From Castellaniella sp034674885 (lineage in GTDB: Bacteria; Pseudomonadota; Gammaproteobacteria; Burkholderiales; Burkholderiaceae_B), in assembly GCF_034674885.1 (NCBI RefSeq), contig NZ_JAUCDS010000007.1, positions 56,402 to 120,401 on the forward strand: a stretch of 64,000 nucleotides of DNA. The letters run 5' to 3'. Of the stretch, positions 8,030 through 16,978 are shown one piece after another (position 1 is the stretch's first letter; each line of letters begins with the position of its first letter). The notes under the pieces were generated by a model. That model ran no database searches and had not been told where the DNA came from. It saw only the letters and a list, made by a program, of their open reading frames with translations. Made by a program: the position numbers and the translations under genes.

Positions 8030-8248
8030 ATGCCGACCCGCTACGCCATGGCGCGCGACTTTGCTGCAAAACTAGATATCGACCAGCCCGTGGAACAGAT
8101 CCGGCACATCCTGGGAGCGATCGATTTGGTGCTATCCAGCCATCCGGACCTCGTGGACGCGGCCCCCGAGATCGGCCACGCCATCCGCAGCAGCGCACAG
8201 CTGCTGGAAAACGCGTTTCAAGGCCCCGGCCCCAAGCCTGCAGCATGA
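8030..8248 (+). CDS. Small unknown protein coupled to the XRE regulator
   Basis: Protein of 72 residues starting one base after the stop of the XRE gene, with no spacer for its own ribosome binding site, so translation is probably coupled. The sequence is predicted to be helical (ARDFAAKLDIDQPVEQIRHI, APEIGHAIRSSAQLLENAFQ) with no membrane segment or known motif. It may be the partner of the regulator in a small toxin-antitoxin-like unit, but nothing in the sequence shows a toxic activity. An inner ATG at 8048 is an alternative start. Confidence 0.55.
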   Translation: MPTRYAMARDFAAKLDIDQPVEQIRHILGAIDLVLSSHPDLVDAAPEIGHAIRSSAQLLENAFQGPGPKPAA

Positions 8249-8260
8249 GAACAGGCGCCG

Positions 8261-8608
8261 TCAGCCGTCAGCCTCGTCCAGATGGAATTTGTGCATGATG
8301 CGGTGCGCGATCGGCGCCAGCATCACGCCCAGGGTTGCCATCACCACCAGGCCGACGAAAAACCCGTAGGCGGCCGAAAAGATCTTGCCGGCTGATGAAT
8401 CCGGCATCACGTAGGTGCCAATGCCGCCGATGACAAAGGCCGCGTTCATCAGGGCATCATGCCAGTCATGGTCGCCGAACCACCGATGGCCCAGCGCACC
8501 CAGCAACAGGGTGGCGCCGACCAACAACAGGGCATAGACCGCGTGCATGGCCATCCGGCGGCGGAACCGCGCGGGATGCAGCAAGGGCTGGTTGCGGGAT
8601 TCGTACAT
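8261..8608 (-). CDS. Small inner-membrane protein, unknown
   Basis: Protein of 115 residues starting MYESRNQPLL; this ATG is chosen because AGAGAGG lies four to five bases upstream, while the ATG 18 bases earlier has no such site. Two or three hydrophobic helices are visible (AVYALLLVGATLLLGALG, ALMNAAFVIGGIGTYV, IFSAAYGFFVGLVVMATLGV) and the C-terminus IAHRIMHKFHLDEAD is polar. The helix-SAAYGFF-helix and HRIMHKFHLD arrangement recalls small proteins related to two-helix ion channels seen in Burkholderiales, but there is no selectivity-filter motif. Function unknown. Confidence 0.72.
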   Translation of the reverse strand: MYESRNQPLLHPARFRRRMAMHAVYALLLVGATLLLGALGHRWFGDHDWHDALMNAAFVIGGIGTYVMPDSSAGKIFSAAYGFFVGLVVMATLGVMLAPIAHRIMHKFHLDEADG

Positions 8609-8660
8609 GGGGCCTCTCTTTTTCATGGGGTGGACCGAGGTTCCTTTTCTGGTGCTGCCC

Positions 8661-9236
8661 CTATGCGTGCTGATCCTCACCGTCCTGGAAGACCTCACCC
8701 AGGGTGGCGGCGTCCACAAAGTTCAGCGACCAGGCCCCCAGTTGCTCAGTTGTGGCGGTGCGAACACGCTGCTCGATCTCTTCGGAGACCAGACCAAAGC
8801 GGCGTTGAAGCTGACGCAGCAGAAGGTCGGCCTGGCCTTCTGCACGGCCTTCCTGCCGTCCTTCCTGACGCCAATGCTGCGCCCAGATGCCGGGTTTTTC
8901 AGCGATCATCATATCGAGCTCCTGTAATGAATTGACTGGCGGCAGCTGCCGCGCAGGGCTATCGTCGCCCCGAGCGACGTACTGCAGCCAGGCGGTGAGG
9001 CTGCGATTGAGTTCTTCGTGGCCAGGGCCACGCGCCACGTCCATCAAAGTGTGCAATAAATCACGCCATTGCTCAACATTCCGGCTCCTGCCCAGGCGCA
9101 ACATCAGGGCGGCCAGGTTGCGGTCGGGCAGCTGCGCGCCCTCCAGCAGCTTGCGTTCATGCACCAACAGGTAGCGCATCTGCGGCTGATACGGGGCTAG
9201 GTCGGCTGGGCGTGCACACGTGCTCAGGCCTTCAAA
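8661..9236 (-). pseudogene. Truncated Rpn-family (PD-(D/E)XK) recombination-promoting nuclease
   Basis: The remaining ~172-190 residues are the C-terminal part of an Rpn/YhgA-like transposase-related nuclease: RPADLAPYQPQMRYLL, WIAQHWRQEG-like linker (WAQHWRQEGRQEGRAEGQAD), and the DUF4351 tail LLLRQLQRRFGLVSEEIEQR. The frame is open upstream of the first ATG (9179) to a stop near 9236, but the catalytic nuclease domain that should precede LAPYQ is missing. The gene was therefore cut at about 9.2 kb, next to an unrelated + strand gene, which suggests an old insertion or deletion junction. Confidence 0.72.
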
Positions 9237-9288
9237 AATCCTGCATCATGACTGACGCCAACCCGATGCCCGATCAGGATCCGCACCC

Positions 9289-10281
9289 ATGACAACACCC
9301 TACATACCAATCTGGGCCAGAGATTTGCCACTGCTACTGGCCGAAGTCTACGCCAAGATGAAGTCGCCCTGCCCAGCACCCGAAAAGCGGCTGATCGATC
9401 TGGCGGAATGGGTGATGAGGCTGCCAAGCAGGCAGCCTCGCACGGTCCACGTATCCCGCACCCTGAGAAAAAAGATTCTGACGCCTTATGAAAGCGCAGG
9501 AGTCCACAGGATCACCAAAGCCTTGGCCCACGGCAGGGATCTACGTCCATTTCTCGGCAGACGCACACTGGCGATACGTGACAGAGATCGCGATGCAAAA
9601 GGAAAGCCAAGCAACCACGATCTGTTTTTTTCGGCCTGGAGGCTGCTGCATTTCCATCTGAGGGCAGACTTTACCAATCGCGGCAACCATGTCGCCAGAA
9701 CGCGCCGGATAATGATCGCGTACCTCACCGACAACGACGCCTACCTGCTGGATGTCGCCGCACACGGGAAAGGTAATGCCGATGTCTGGGGAAAAGAATG
9801 TTTCCTGGAGACCCTGGCACAGGACTGGCCGGATATCTTCACGCCTCTGGAAATAAAAGGCGTCGTAGGCGCCAACCGCGAAGGGCCTCTTGAGCCGATG
9901 CAACACATCCAGCTCAGAGAGGCCGGCCTCACGACCTTCATCCAACTCAATGGCCGCGTCTACGCGGCCCCAGGGCTGGGTATCGCAACAGACCGAACAC
10001 CTATAGCAGCTGTACAGACAGCGGCGCGGATACAGCGAGAACTGGCATCTATAGAAGAACAATTCCAGAACCAGTTCCCAGATACGGATGCCACACTCTT
10101 CGTCAACAACGACGCCTCCGTCGGCTTTTTCGACCCCGGCAAGAATGCAGCCTACAGCTACCTTTCTGGACGAACCAAAGACAGCCTGACGTCAAAATTC
10201 TTCCACCGCCTTCTGGAAGAAAGCGGCATCCTGGCCGGGACCGCTGAAGAGACCATATGGGTTCCCCCGGGAACGTCATAA
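9289..10281 (+). CDS. Unknown protein of 330 residues
   Basis: I do not recognise this family. The protein starts MTTPYIPIWARDLPLLLAEV, is basic in its first third, and has a conserved-looking C-terminal segment DATLFVNNDASVGFFDPGK followed by SGRTKDSLTSKFFHRLLEES. No signal peptide, membrane helix or nucleotide-binding motif is visible. The length and regular codon use make it a real gene. It lies between a truncated Rpn nuclease and a toxin-antitoxin-like pair, so it belongs to the accessory block and may be mobile or defence-related; that is inference from context only. Confidence 0.6.
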   Translation: MTTPYIPIWARDLPLLLAEVYAKMKSPCPAPEKRLIDLAEWVMRLPSRQPRTVHVSRTLRKKILTPYESAGVHRITKALAHGRDLRPFLGRRTLAIRDRDRDAKGKPSNHDLFFSAWRLLHFHLRADFTNRGNHVARTRRIMIAYLTDNDAYLLDVAAHGKGNADVWGKECFLETLAQDWPDIFTPLEIKGVVGANREGPLEPMQHIQLREAGLTTFIQLNGRVYAAPGLGIATDRTPIAAVQTAARIQRELASIEEQFQNQFPDTDATLFVNNDASVGFFDPGKNAAYSYLSGRTKDSLTSKFFHRLLEESGILAGTAEETIWVPPGTS

Positions 10282-10311
10282 AGTTCGGCCCCTATCGCAG
10301 GCCACGGTTCT

Positions 10312-10833
10312 TCACAGATGCCTGAGATTGAACGTGCCATACGCCGTGAGATCCAGGAGATCAAACAGCCGAATGGTTGGCACCCCAAAGGCAGCCGCCG
10401 CATCCGGTAGCTTGACGTCTCTTCGCCCCTCGGGGGTGCCCACCTCGTTGGTCACGATGGTGTACTCATTACCGAAGTTCGCGGCATAAGCCACCAGCCA
10501 TGCATCTGCTGCATTCGCCCTGAGAAATTTCTGCAGCCCGGCTGGCCGATAGGCAGGCAGCCTATTCAGTGCCCAATTCGATATCTCGCCGAACTTCCCC
10601 ATCAGCCCTTTTGTCTCCAAGAAGAAGCCTGCGAGTTCCTTTTTCTTTGCCCACTGGACCAAATGGTCATCATCGTCCCCCTGGAGCAACTCATCGCGAA
10701 CCTTGTCGATACTGCAAATTACATCTGCAGCATGACTGTCATCCAGCCACCGCCAAAAAGCCTCACAAAACCCGGGCTTGTAGTGAACGCTTTTCGCAGC
10801 GATCAACACATCGGAATCAAGCAGGTAACGCAT
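10312..10833 (-). CDS. DUF4411 PIN-domain protein (putative toxin)
   Basis: Protein of 173 residues. The N-terminus MRYLLDSDVLIAAK carries the first PIN aspartates (D6, D8); further acidic positions follow in DKVRDELLQGD and NAADAWLVAYA, and IVTNE is typical of DUF4411. PIN proteins are metal-dependent RNases and the DUF4411 subgroup is found as toxin in type II modules. Its start lies 17 bases inside the end of the upstream XRE-ImmA/IrrE gene, the usual partner of DUF4411 toxins, so the two form one operon with the regulator first. Confidence 0.85.
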   Translation of the reverse strand: MRYLLDSDVLIAAKSVHYKPGFCEAFWRWLDDSHAADVICSIDKVRDELLQGDDDDHLVQWAKKKELAGFFLETKGLMGKFGEISNWALNRLPAYRPAGLQKFLRANAADAWLVAYAANFGNEYTIVTNEVGTPEGRRDVKLPDAAAAFGVPTIRLFDLLDLTAYGTFNLRHL

Positions 10834-11956
10834 GATTTCTTTGGTAGAGGGTGGCTATTCTTGCCGGTGCCACATTCAATAGCCTGCCCGCTTCCCTAAA
10901 GGAAACCATCCCCGACATGGCGAGCGAGGAAACCCTTGCGGTGAATTTCTTGCTGTTTCTAACATTCACGGTGCGGTAAAAATCGCCACCCCCATCAGCG
11001 CGGGCATGTCTTCGGCTGTCTTCATAGACCTGCTCATATATCTGGCGCGACACCAGATTCAGGTCCCAGGCACGGCGGGCAACCACTAATTCGCTGACAC
11101 GAAAACGCAGTCTCCCTGCGGCAATAATCTGGACAAGAGACTGTCTGGGATCCTGAGTGGCCCAAAACTCTCTGAAGAGGGCTTGTGGCACCAGCACTTC
11201 GGCAGCAATGGCATTGCACTGCGCCTCGCGTGCATTACGGGTACCTGGCTTCACGTCCGAAATTCCGGAATCACCCAGCCAGACATGTGCCAATTCATGC
11301 ACCAAGGTAAAGACCCATGCGGCCGGAGCATCGGCACCATTCACGAAAACCACCGGCACCAGGGGATCGGACAAAACAAACCCGCGGAACTCACCGACGG
11401 AAAGCGGACGGTGTGTATTGTTACCCACAACGCCATTTTTGAAAACCAAGATGCCAATGCTCTCACATCGCTCCACAAGCAAGGCATACAGATCATTGGG
11501 CGACTGCAAATGCAGCCGATCTTGCTCATTCAAACGAAGTGTTCGACGAATATCATCCGCAATTCCCTGGACATTGGCATCATCATCGGAAAACCTTCCA
11601 ACGACCTCCAGCGGTGCCGCTCCGATGCCTTCCAAATAGTCCCGATACCAATCCTGCTTGTACTGGACATCATCGAATACATCGAAGAAATCCTTGCTCA
11701 GGGGCGTAGCGCCCTGCACCGTCCTGAAGTCGGCCACATCGGCCTGCCGGGGACGAGGGGGTTCCTTCATGAACAAGTAGCCCAGGGGAATCTTCGCAAT
11801 CCGAGCAAACTTTTCAGCCTGAGGCTCGGTCAGGCGGCCTTGCAAGATGTCATCTACGCTATGCCTGCTCAGCTTCTCAGCGAGCGCAACCAGACTCAGG
11901 CCAGCTTCGGCTGCGGCCCAGTCAAGAACCGGAGGAGAAAGTTGGAGCTTGGACAT
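10817..11956 (-). CDS. XRE / ImmA-IrrE metallopeptidase antitoxin-type regulator
   Basis: Protein of 379 residues. Residues 1-60 form a helix-turn-helix-like region (DWAAAEAGLSLVALAEKLSR ... LTEPQAEKFARIAKIPLGYL), and a zinc-peptidase domain of the ImmA/IrrE family (COG2856) follows, with the metal motif HELAH at residues 220-224. Proteins of this layout cleave or bind repressors and act as antitoxin or regulator next to PIN toxins. The gene overlaps the DUF4411 PIN gene by 17 bases. The C-terminal ~90 residues (RRAWDLNLVSRQIYEQVYED ...) are also typical. The HExxH motif is intact. Confidence 0.88.
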   Translation of the reverse strand: MSKLQLSPPVLDWAAAEAGLSLVALAEKLSRHSVDDILQGRLTEPQAEKFARIAKIPLGYLFMKEPPRPRQADVADFRTVQGATPLSKDFFDVFDDVQYKQDWYRDYLEGIGAAPLEVVGRFSDDDANVQGIADDIRRTLRLNEQDRLHLQSPNDLYALLVERCESIGILVFKNGVVGNNTHRPLSVGEFRGFVLSDPLVPVVFVNGADAPAAWVFTLVHELAHVWLGDSGISDVKPGTRNAREAQCNAIAAEVLVPQALFREFWATQDPRQSLVQIIAAGRLRFRVSELVVARRAWDLNLVSRQIYEQVYEDSRRHARADGGGDFYRTVNVRNSKKFTARVSSLAMSGMVSFREAGRLLNVAPARIATLYQRNHALPA

Positions 11957-12063
11957 GGCTAGTGCTCATCAGAAGAATCTTCATGTTACCCGTTCCCTGG
12001 GCTCATATGGTCTTTGCATGTGGCAAATGTGACCATCGCCACCCATCATCAAATACAAGCCCC

Positions 12064-12675
12064 CTACTGCTCCAAAATCCCCGCCAGTGCTCCAACTGCG
12101 TGAAAGAGCGTGTCCTTGTGGCTTTCCTCGTTCAGTTGAACGAAGACCTCGTGCAGCGGCCGCATGGCCCACCAGAGCCAGGTTCCGTCCTTGATGGCGT
12201 GGACGGATTCCCAGGTGGGCACATAGGCATCCGCTGCAGGATCCCGTGTATTGAGCTCCACCTGGTATTCGCCATGCGCGCAGCGCAGCCGGCAGCAGCG
12301 CAGGAAACGGCTGGGCAGGTTGTGACCCTTGGGGTCCGCCGCGCCCGCGTTCACGGACACCAGCACGATTTCCCCAAAGATCCGTACCTGGTCTTCGACG
12401 TCGACCAGCAGCTGCTTGTTCCAGGTCGTCCGGTATTTGACCTCGACCAACTGCTTGCTGGTCTGCTGCCGATCCATGACCGTGAAGTCGGGCAGCCGGC
12501 TGATCGCCTCGGGATACGCGAGCGCCGCGTATTCCAGGCTGCTCAGGCAGGACAATTCTCGCAGCACCTTTTCAATGCCGCTGTCGATCACCCGGTACTG
12601 AGCATCTTCCAGAATCGCTCGCACGATGCCCTCGGTCATTTCTTTCTTGATGCGGCTGTAGAAGGGCATGCTCAT
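12064..12675 (-). CDS. Unknown protein with a PD-(D/E)XK-like motif
   Basis: Protein of 203 residues if it starts at MSMPFYSRIKKEM; an in-frame start 57 bases upstream is possible but adds a disordered leader. The segment LPDFTVMD ... QLVEVKYR fits the PD-(D/E)XK nuclease core (D, then E-V-K), preceded by a helical region with a conserved Glu. The rest is unassigned. The pattern would fit a small nuclease or a Holliday-junction-like fold, yet a structural-only role cannot be excluded. It lies in the accessory block, separate from its neighbours by 50-110 bases. Confidence 0.5.
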   Translation of the reverse strand: MSMPFYSRIKKEMTEGIVRAILEDAQYRVIDSGIEKVLRELSCLSSLEYAALAYPEAISRLPDFTVMDRQQTSKQLVEVKYRTTWNKQLLVDVEDQVRIFGEIVLVSVNAGAADPKGHNLPSRFLRCCRLRCAHGEYQVELNTRDPAADAYVPTWESVHAIKDGTWLWWAMRPLHEVFVQLNEESHKDTLFHAVGALAGILEQ

Positions 12676-12728
12676 GGGGAGGGGGCTGTAGGTGTTGGGA
12701 ACACTTGATGGTACCGGAACCAGCCCGG

Positions 12729-13180
12729 TCACTGCCCCTTGCAGAGCAAGGCAAACACCTCGAAATCCTTCCGAGAGTATGCGCCATCCTTGAGTTCCAT
12801 CGCCTCGCCGTTTTTCAACCGCTTATGCTTGACCCAGACCTCGAGAACGTCCCATGCCGAGGCGAATGTCGGTCCCCACATGGCAATGAAATGCTCTTGG
12901 GAAATCAAGCCCGCATTGGCCATATACGACAGGCGCTGCATCTCGATGCTGACCTTGTTGGCCGAGTCGATCAATTCCTGCGACCAATGAGAGACGAAAT
13001 CGTCGGCGTGCCGGATTTCCTCCAGGCTACCGTATGCCTTCGCAGCCCCCGATACCCGACCACCACGCTGACGATCAGGACGATATTCAACAGGACCATC
13101 AGCAGGTCGCTGACAGCGGAAACACCCTGCCAATCGAAGTGGGTCAGATCGACTTTGAGAGCCTCGAAGAAGGAATTCAT
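12729..13180 (-). pseudogene. Single-helix membrane protein split by a frameshift
   Basis: The N-terminal half reads from the ATG at 13180 (MNSFFEALKVDLTHF ..., then a membrane helix LLMVLLNIVLIVSVVVGY and RGLRR). The C-terminal half lies in another frame (SLEEIRHADDFVSHW ... MQRLSYMANAGLISQEHF ... DFEVFALLCKGQ) and ends at 12729. The two join at about 13030-13055, where the coding strand has a run of five G (13046-13050), a likely slip site. Repaired, the protein is ~150 residues: one anchor helix plus a helical cytoplasmic domain, like the DUF4760-type proteins of defence islands (weak recall). Either the gene is dead or the sequence has an indel error. Confidence 0.6.
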
Positions 13181-13368
13181 GATAAACACTTTGGGGTAAC
13201 GGCGGCCCGACAGACTGGACACGCATTCGGGGCAACATGACACCCTCATCAGAGGCGGCTGAACTCATCGGGCGCAGGACGGAAGATACATTAGGAATCC
13301 TGTTTTTACAAATAACAATGCCCGCTCTCGCCGCGTACAATGCTGCCAATTCCCAGACGGAGAGCCGC

Positions 13369-14619
13369 ATGAATGCCAGATCGACAGCTCGCGCCATCCC
13401 CTTGCTTGCCACTGCAGGGGTGTTCATTTTCTTTGCCGCGATGTTCGCCGTACCGTCGGGGTATTCCTATGGCGGCGCGCTGCTGCTGCTGGCCAGCCTG
13501 ATCTGGCTGGCTGGGCGCCCAGCACTGACGCGGCTGACCGTCACTGACCGATGGATGATCGCAGTATTGCTACTCTACTTTGCCATCCCATCGGCCATGA
13601 CGGTGTGGCTGAACAACAATCTGAACGAAATCGATCAATATTCCCGCGCCCTGCTGGCCATCCCAATCTTTCTGCTGCTCCTGCATGTTCCTGTCAAACC
13701 CGCCAACATATGGGCCGCAATCCTGATCGGGGTGACCCTGTCGGCTCCGCTGGCCTGGTGGCAGATCCACGTCCTGCATATGGGCCGCGCGGCAGGCTTC
13801 CTGAATGTCATACATTTCAGCAACCTGACACTGGTATTTTCCATCTACTGTGTCGCAGGCCTGTACTGGGCCGGCACGCAGGGCCGCCATGTACGTCTCT
13901 GGCAAGCAGGCTTCTTGCTGGCCACCATCTGCGGGCTGTACAGCGTGATCGTAGGCGGCAGCCGAGCCAGCTGGGTAGCGCTGCCGCCCGTGGCCGTCGT
14001 GTTCCTGGTCGCCTTTCTGAACCGCCGCAATATCGGCCGTCTGGCCCTGGCAGCCACTATCGGCGCCGTAGTCATCATCGGCCTATTTGCCCTGCCCAAC
14101 AGCACGCTGCAGACGCGCTACGAACAGGCGGTGCAGGATGTCACCCGTTACCAGGAAGACCAGCCAGACAGTTCGGTTGGCGCACGCTTCGAGATGTGGC
14201 GCGGCGCTCTGCACAATCTACGGCAGCGCCCTATCGAGGGCTGGAATCTGCAATCCTACACACAGGGCCTGGAAAGCCAAATCACGCAGGGTGAATTGTC
14301 TCCTGTCGCTCTGGCCTTCAACAACAACCTGCACAACAACTTCATCCAGGCCTGGGTCTTTACCGGGCTGCCCGGCCTGCTGGCCCTGCTGGCGCTATAT
14401 GGCCTGCCGCTATGGCACTTCGCGCGACAGCTGCGAACGTCCGAGATGACCGTGCGGGTACTTGCGTTTTGCGGCACCAGCACCGTCGTGGCCTATTTGT
14501 GCTTCAGCCTCAGCCAAGTCATCCTGAACCGCAACAACGGGATCATGTTTTATCTGCTGGCTATTGCCATCCTGTGGGGGGCGATGAGCAGGGCTCGCTG
14601 TCAGGCATCCCCTGGGTGA
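13369..14619 (+). CDS. O-antigen ligase family protein (Wzy/WaaL type)
   Basis: Protein of 416 residues from the ATG at 13369, which has GGAGA upstream; the longer frame from 13237 adds a non-hydrophobic leader. About ten to twelve membrane helices are present, with a large periplasmic loop at residues ~255-330. The core VGGSRASWVALPPVAVVFLV and the loop sequence QPDSSVGARFEMWRGAL with NLHNNFIQAW match the Wzy_C domain, including the conserved arginine and the H of the loop. Members either join O-antigen to lipid A-core or polymerise repeat units. It faces the large minus-strand polysaccharide operon and is the only gene of the locus on the + strand. Confidence 0.85.
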   Translation: MNARSTARAIPLLATAGVFIFFAAMFAVPSGYSYGGALLLLASLIWLAGRPALTRLTVTDRWMIAVLLLYFAIPSAMTVWLNNNLNEIDQYSRALLAIPIFLLLLHVPVKPANIWAAILIGVTLSAPLAWWQIHVLHMGRAAGFLNVIHFSNLTLVFSIYCVAGLYWAGTQGRHVRLWQAGFLLATICGLYSVIVGGSRASWVALPPVAVVFLVAFLNRRNIGRLALAATIGAVVIIGLFALPNSTLQTRYEQAVQDVTRYQEDQPDSSVGARFEMWRGALHNLRQRPIEGWNLQSYTQGLESQITQGELSPVALAFNNNLHNNFIQAWVFTGLPGLLALLALYGLPLWHFARQLRTSEMTVRVLAFCGTSTVVAYLCFSLSQVILNRNNGIMFYLLAIAILWGAMSRARCQASPG

Positions 14620-14700
14620 TCACTTCGCAGCGGTGATGAAACCCATGCTCGCGTGTCGAATCTGTAAAGCGTTACGCGGCGTATTGGTCATTGCTCTTGC

Positions 14701-16158
14701 TCAGTACGCCCCATCCCGCTTGAGAACAGCAGAAACTGTCTTGAACAAAATCACGATATCGTTCCAGATGGACCAGTTCTTGACATACCATGCATCAAAG
14801 TAGACTCGCGTCTCGTAATCCACATCGCTGCGGCCACTGACCTGCCAAAGACCAGTGATACCCGGTTTGGCCATTTTGTAGTAGCTGACATACTTGCCAT
14901 AGAATTTAAGTTCCGCCTCGACCACCGGCCTGGGTCCGACCAGGCTCATGTCCCCCCGAAACACGTTCCATAACTGGGGCAATTCATCCAGGCTGGTGCG
15001 CCGGATGAACCGGCCCAACATAGTGATTCTGGGATCGTCCTTAAGTTTGAAGTTGCTTTCCCATTCGGCACGGGCGATGGGGTCGCGTTCCAGCAATTGT
15101 TGCAACACCTCGTCGGCATTCAGCACCATCGAGCGAAACTTAAGACAGGGGAAAATGCGCCCTTGGTAACCGACCCGCATATGGCCGTACAGAGGCGAAC
15201 CGCCATCACGACCGATTTTCCACCATAGCCAGCCCAGCAAAGGCGATAGCACCAGCAACAAAGCAGCCGAACCGAGAATATCAAACCCGCGCTTCAAAGC
15301 CCTGGACGTGCGTTTCTGCAGATTCTCTCGGATATGCAGAATCATCACATCATGGCTGAATATGAACGACACATCCGTGCTGTTCAAAGGAATACCCCGA
15401 ATTGCCGGCACCACAGATACCGCCCGGCAATTATTTTCAGTCGTCAGCCTGATCCAATCGTCCCGCAGATCTTCCTGGCCATATTCCAGTGCCAGAACGT
15501 ACTGCGTGTCCCCGGGCTCTGTACGGGCCCAGAGATCCGACTCCGTCGACAGCAACTCCACACCATCAACGGGCGCTGCTGTTTCCGCACCGACCCCATA
15601 GAAATACTGGATATCGAATCCCATGGATCGTTCATAGGTCAGCGCGCAATACGCGTCCAGCGCATTGGGACCCGCACCGATGATGACGCACTGCTTATGC
15701 CAGAGCCCCAGTCGCACCAACAGCCGGCGCACCGCGCTGCGTTCCAGCAACAACAGCACAAAAGTAAACCCCCATGCCAACACCCACGCGTAGCGCGATA
15801 CGGGCCATTTCAAAAACCCCATCACCGCCAATTCAGCCATCCCGGCAAAGAAAATCGCCAGGAAGAAATCCCGCACGACTGACCAGGAGGGCTTACGGTA
15901 GACATAATGCCCCCGCCAGGCCAAGAACCAGAGCAAACAGGCACTGGCCAACAGCACATGCAGCAGGGCATAACCGCGTAGAAACCAGGGAGGCATATAC
16001 ACCTGCCAATCCCCCATGACCCACTGCAGCATGAGCGCAGCCCCCAACGGCCCAAGCACAAACATCATGCCATCCGCCAGTAACATGATCATACGAATCG
16101 CAGCCCTGGAAGAAGCAGAGTGAATCGCAGCTGCCGGTCGCAGCGGAGTATGTTGCAT
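14701..16158 (-). CDS. Undecaprenyl-phosphate sugar-1-phosphate transferase (WbaP type)
   Basis: Protein of 485 residues starting MQHTPLRPAA; an in-frame TTG at 16185 would add nine. Residues ~25-140 hold four to five membrane helices, the middle (to ~290) a CoA-binding-like domain with GAGPNALDAY, and the last 200 the catalytic bac_transf domain: KRGFDILGSA, PCLKFRSM, RRTSLDELPQLWNVFRGDMS, LVGPRPVVEAE, KPGITGLWQVSGRSD. It transfers a hexose-1-phosphate to undecaprenyl phosphate and starts repeat-unit assembly. It is the last gene of the operon, 36 bases after a GT2 gene. Glucose versus galactose cannot be told from the sequence. Confidence 0.9.
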   Translation of the reverse strand: MQHTPLRPAAAIHSASSRAAIRMIMLLADGMMFVLGPLGAALMLQWVMGDWQVYMPPWFLRGYALLHVLLASACLLWFLAWRGHYVYRKPSWSVVRDFFLAIFFAGMAELAVMGFLKWPVSRYAWVLAWGFTFVLLLLERSAVRRLLVRLGLWHKQCVIIGAGPNALDAYCALTYERSMGFDIQYFYGVGAETAAPVDGVELLSTESDLWARTEPGDTQYVLALEYGQEDLRDDWIRLTTENNCRAVSVVPAIRGIPLNSTDVSFIFSHDVMILHIRENLQKRTSRALKRGFDILGSAALLLVLSPLLGWLWWKIGRDGGSPLYGHMRVGYQGRIFPCLKFRSMVLNADEVLQQLLERDPIARAEWESNFKLKDDPRITMLGRFIRRTSLDELPQLWNVFRGDMSLVGPRPVVEAELKFYGKYVSYYKMAKPGITGLWQVSGRSDVDYETRVYFDAWYVKNWSIWNDIVILFKTVSAVLKRDGAY

Positions 16159-16194
16159 ATTCTGTACCTGGAGTTGCCGCCGCAAAGCGACGGG

Positions 16195-16965
16195 TCAATT
16201 TTTTTGATGTTCGTGCTTGCGCAGCCGCTTGGCCAGAGCCTGGCGCACATAGCCCCCCATCAACCCACAACTTCTGGGCCAAGAGAGGGACAATTCATGC
16301 CGATAGATATGCCACTGCCAGCCCGCGTTGCGCATCAGATTGGCAGAGCGCGATGCCTCCTGAATCCGATAGACCGCCATCGGTTCAGCCACCGGGATTC
16401 TATGGCCACAAGAAACACGGCGCAATGCCTGCAACCAGAATAGAAAGTCCTCGTGGCCGATCTCACGAAAACGGACATCGTTCACTACATCCCTGTGCAA
16501 CATACCGGTCATGATGGCGATAACGCTGCCCCTCAACATCCTGTCATAGGTCACGGCTGCCGGAGGGACGACGGTATTGATCAGGCCGTGTGCGCCCCAG
16601 CGTTGGTACGCGGTATAGCTCAGCAGCGCTTTGGATGTTTTCATGAAGTCCAGTTGAATAGACAGCTTATCCGTCATCCACCAATCGTCCGCGTCCAAGA
16701 ACGTTATGTACTGCCCTTCAGCTTTGTCCAGAGCATGATTTCTAGCCGCCGCAACACCCAGGTTATTCGGGTGGTGAAATATCCTGATCCGTGAATCCTG
16801 CCTAGCCCAGGCATGCGCGAGATCCAGCGTGTTGTCAGGCGAGCCATCCACAACCAGCAGAAGTTCCCAATCCTCGCAGGATTGCGTCACGATTGACCGT
16901 ACCGACTGATCCAGGGTCTGCGCAGCCTTATATGCAGGCATCACGATAGATACGACAGGCCTCAT
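16195..16965 (-). CDS. Glycosyltransferase family 2
   Basis: Protein of 256 residues with a GT-A fold: VSIVMPAYKAAQTLDQSVRS at the N-terminus, the nucleotide-sugar metal motif FLDADDWW (~residues 89-96), and the acceptor-side motif IGHEDFLFWLQAL. It has no membrane helix and ends in a basic tail. It adds one sugar during repeat-unit assembly; donor and acceptor are unknown. It lies between the EpsG-like polymerase and the initiating transferase in the minus-strand operon. Confidence 0.88.
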   Translation of the reverse strand: MRPVVSIVMPAYKAAQTLDQSVRSIVTQSCEDWELLLVVDGSPDNTLDLAHAWARQDSRIRIFHHPNNLGVAAARNHALDKAEGQYITFLDADDWWMTDKLSIQLDFMKTSKALLSYTAYQRWGAHGLINTVVPPAAVTYDRMLRGSVIAIMTGMLHRDVVNDVRFREIGHEDFLFWLQALRRVSCGHRIPVAEPMAVYRIQEASRSANLMRNAGWQWHIYRHELSLSWPRSCGLMGGYVRQALAKRLRKHEHQKN

Positions 16966-16978
16966 AAAATCACGCCCC

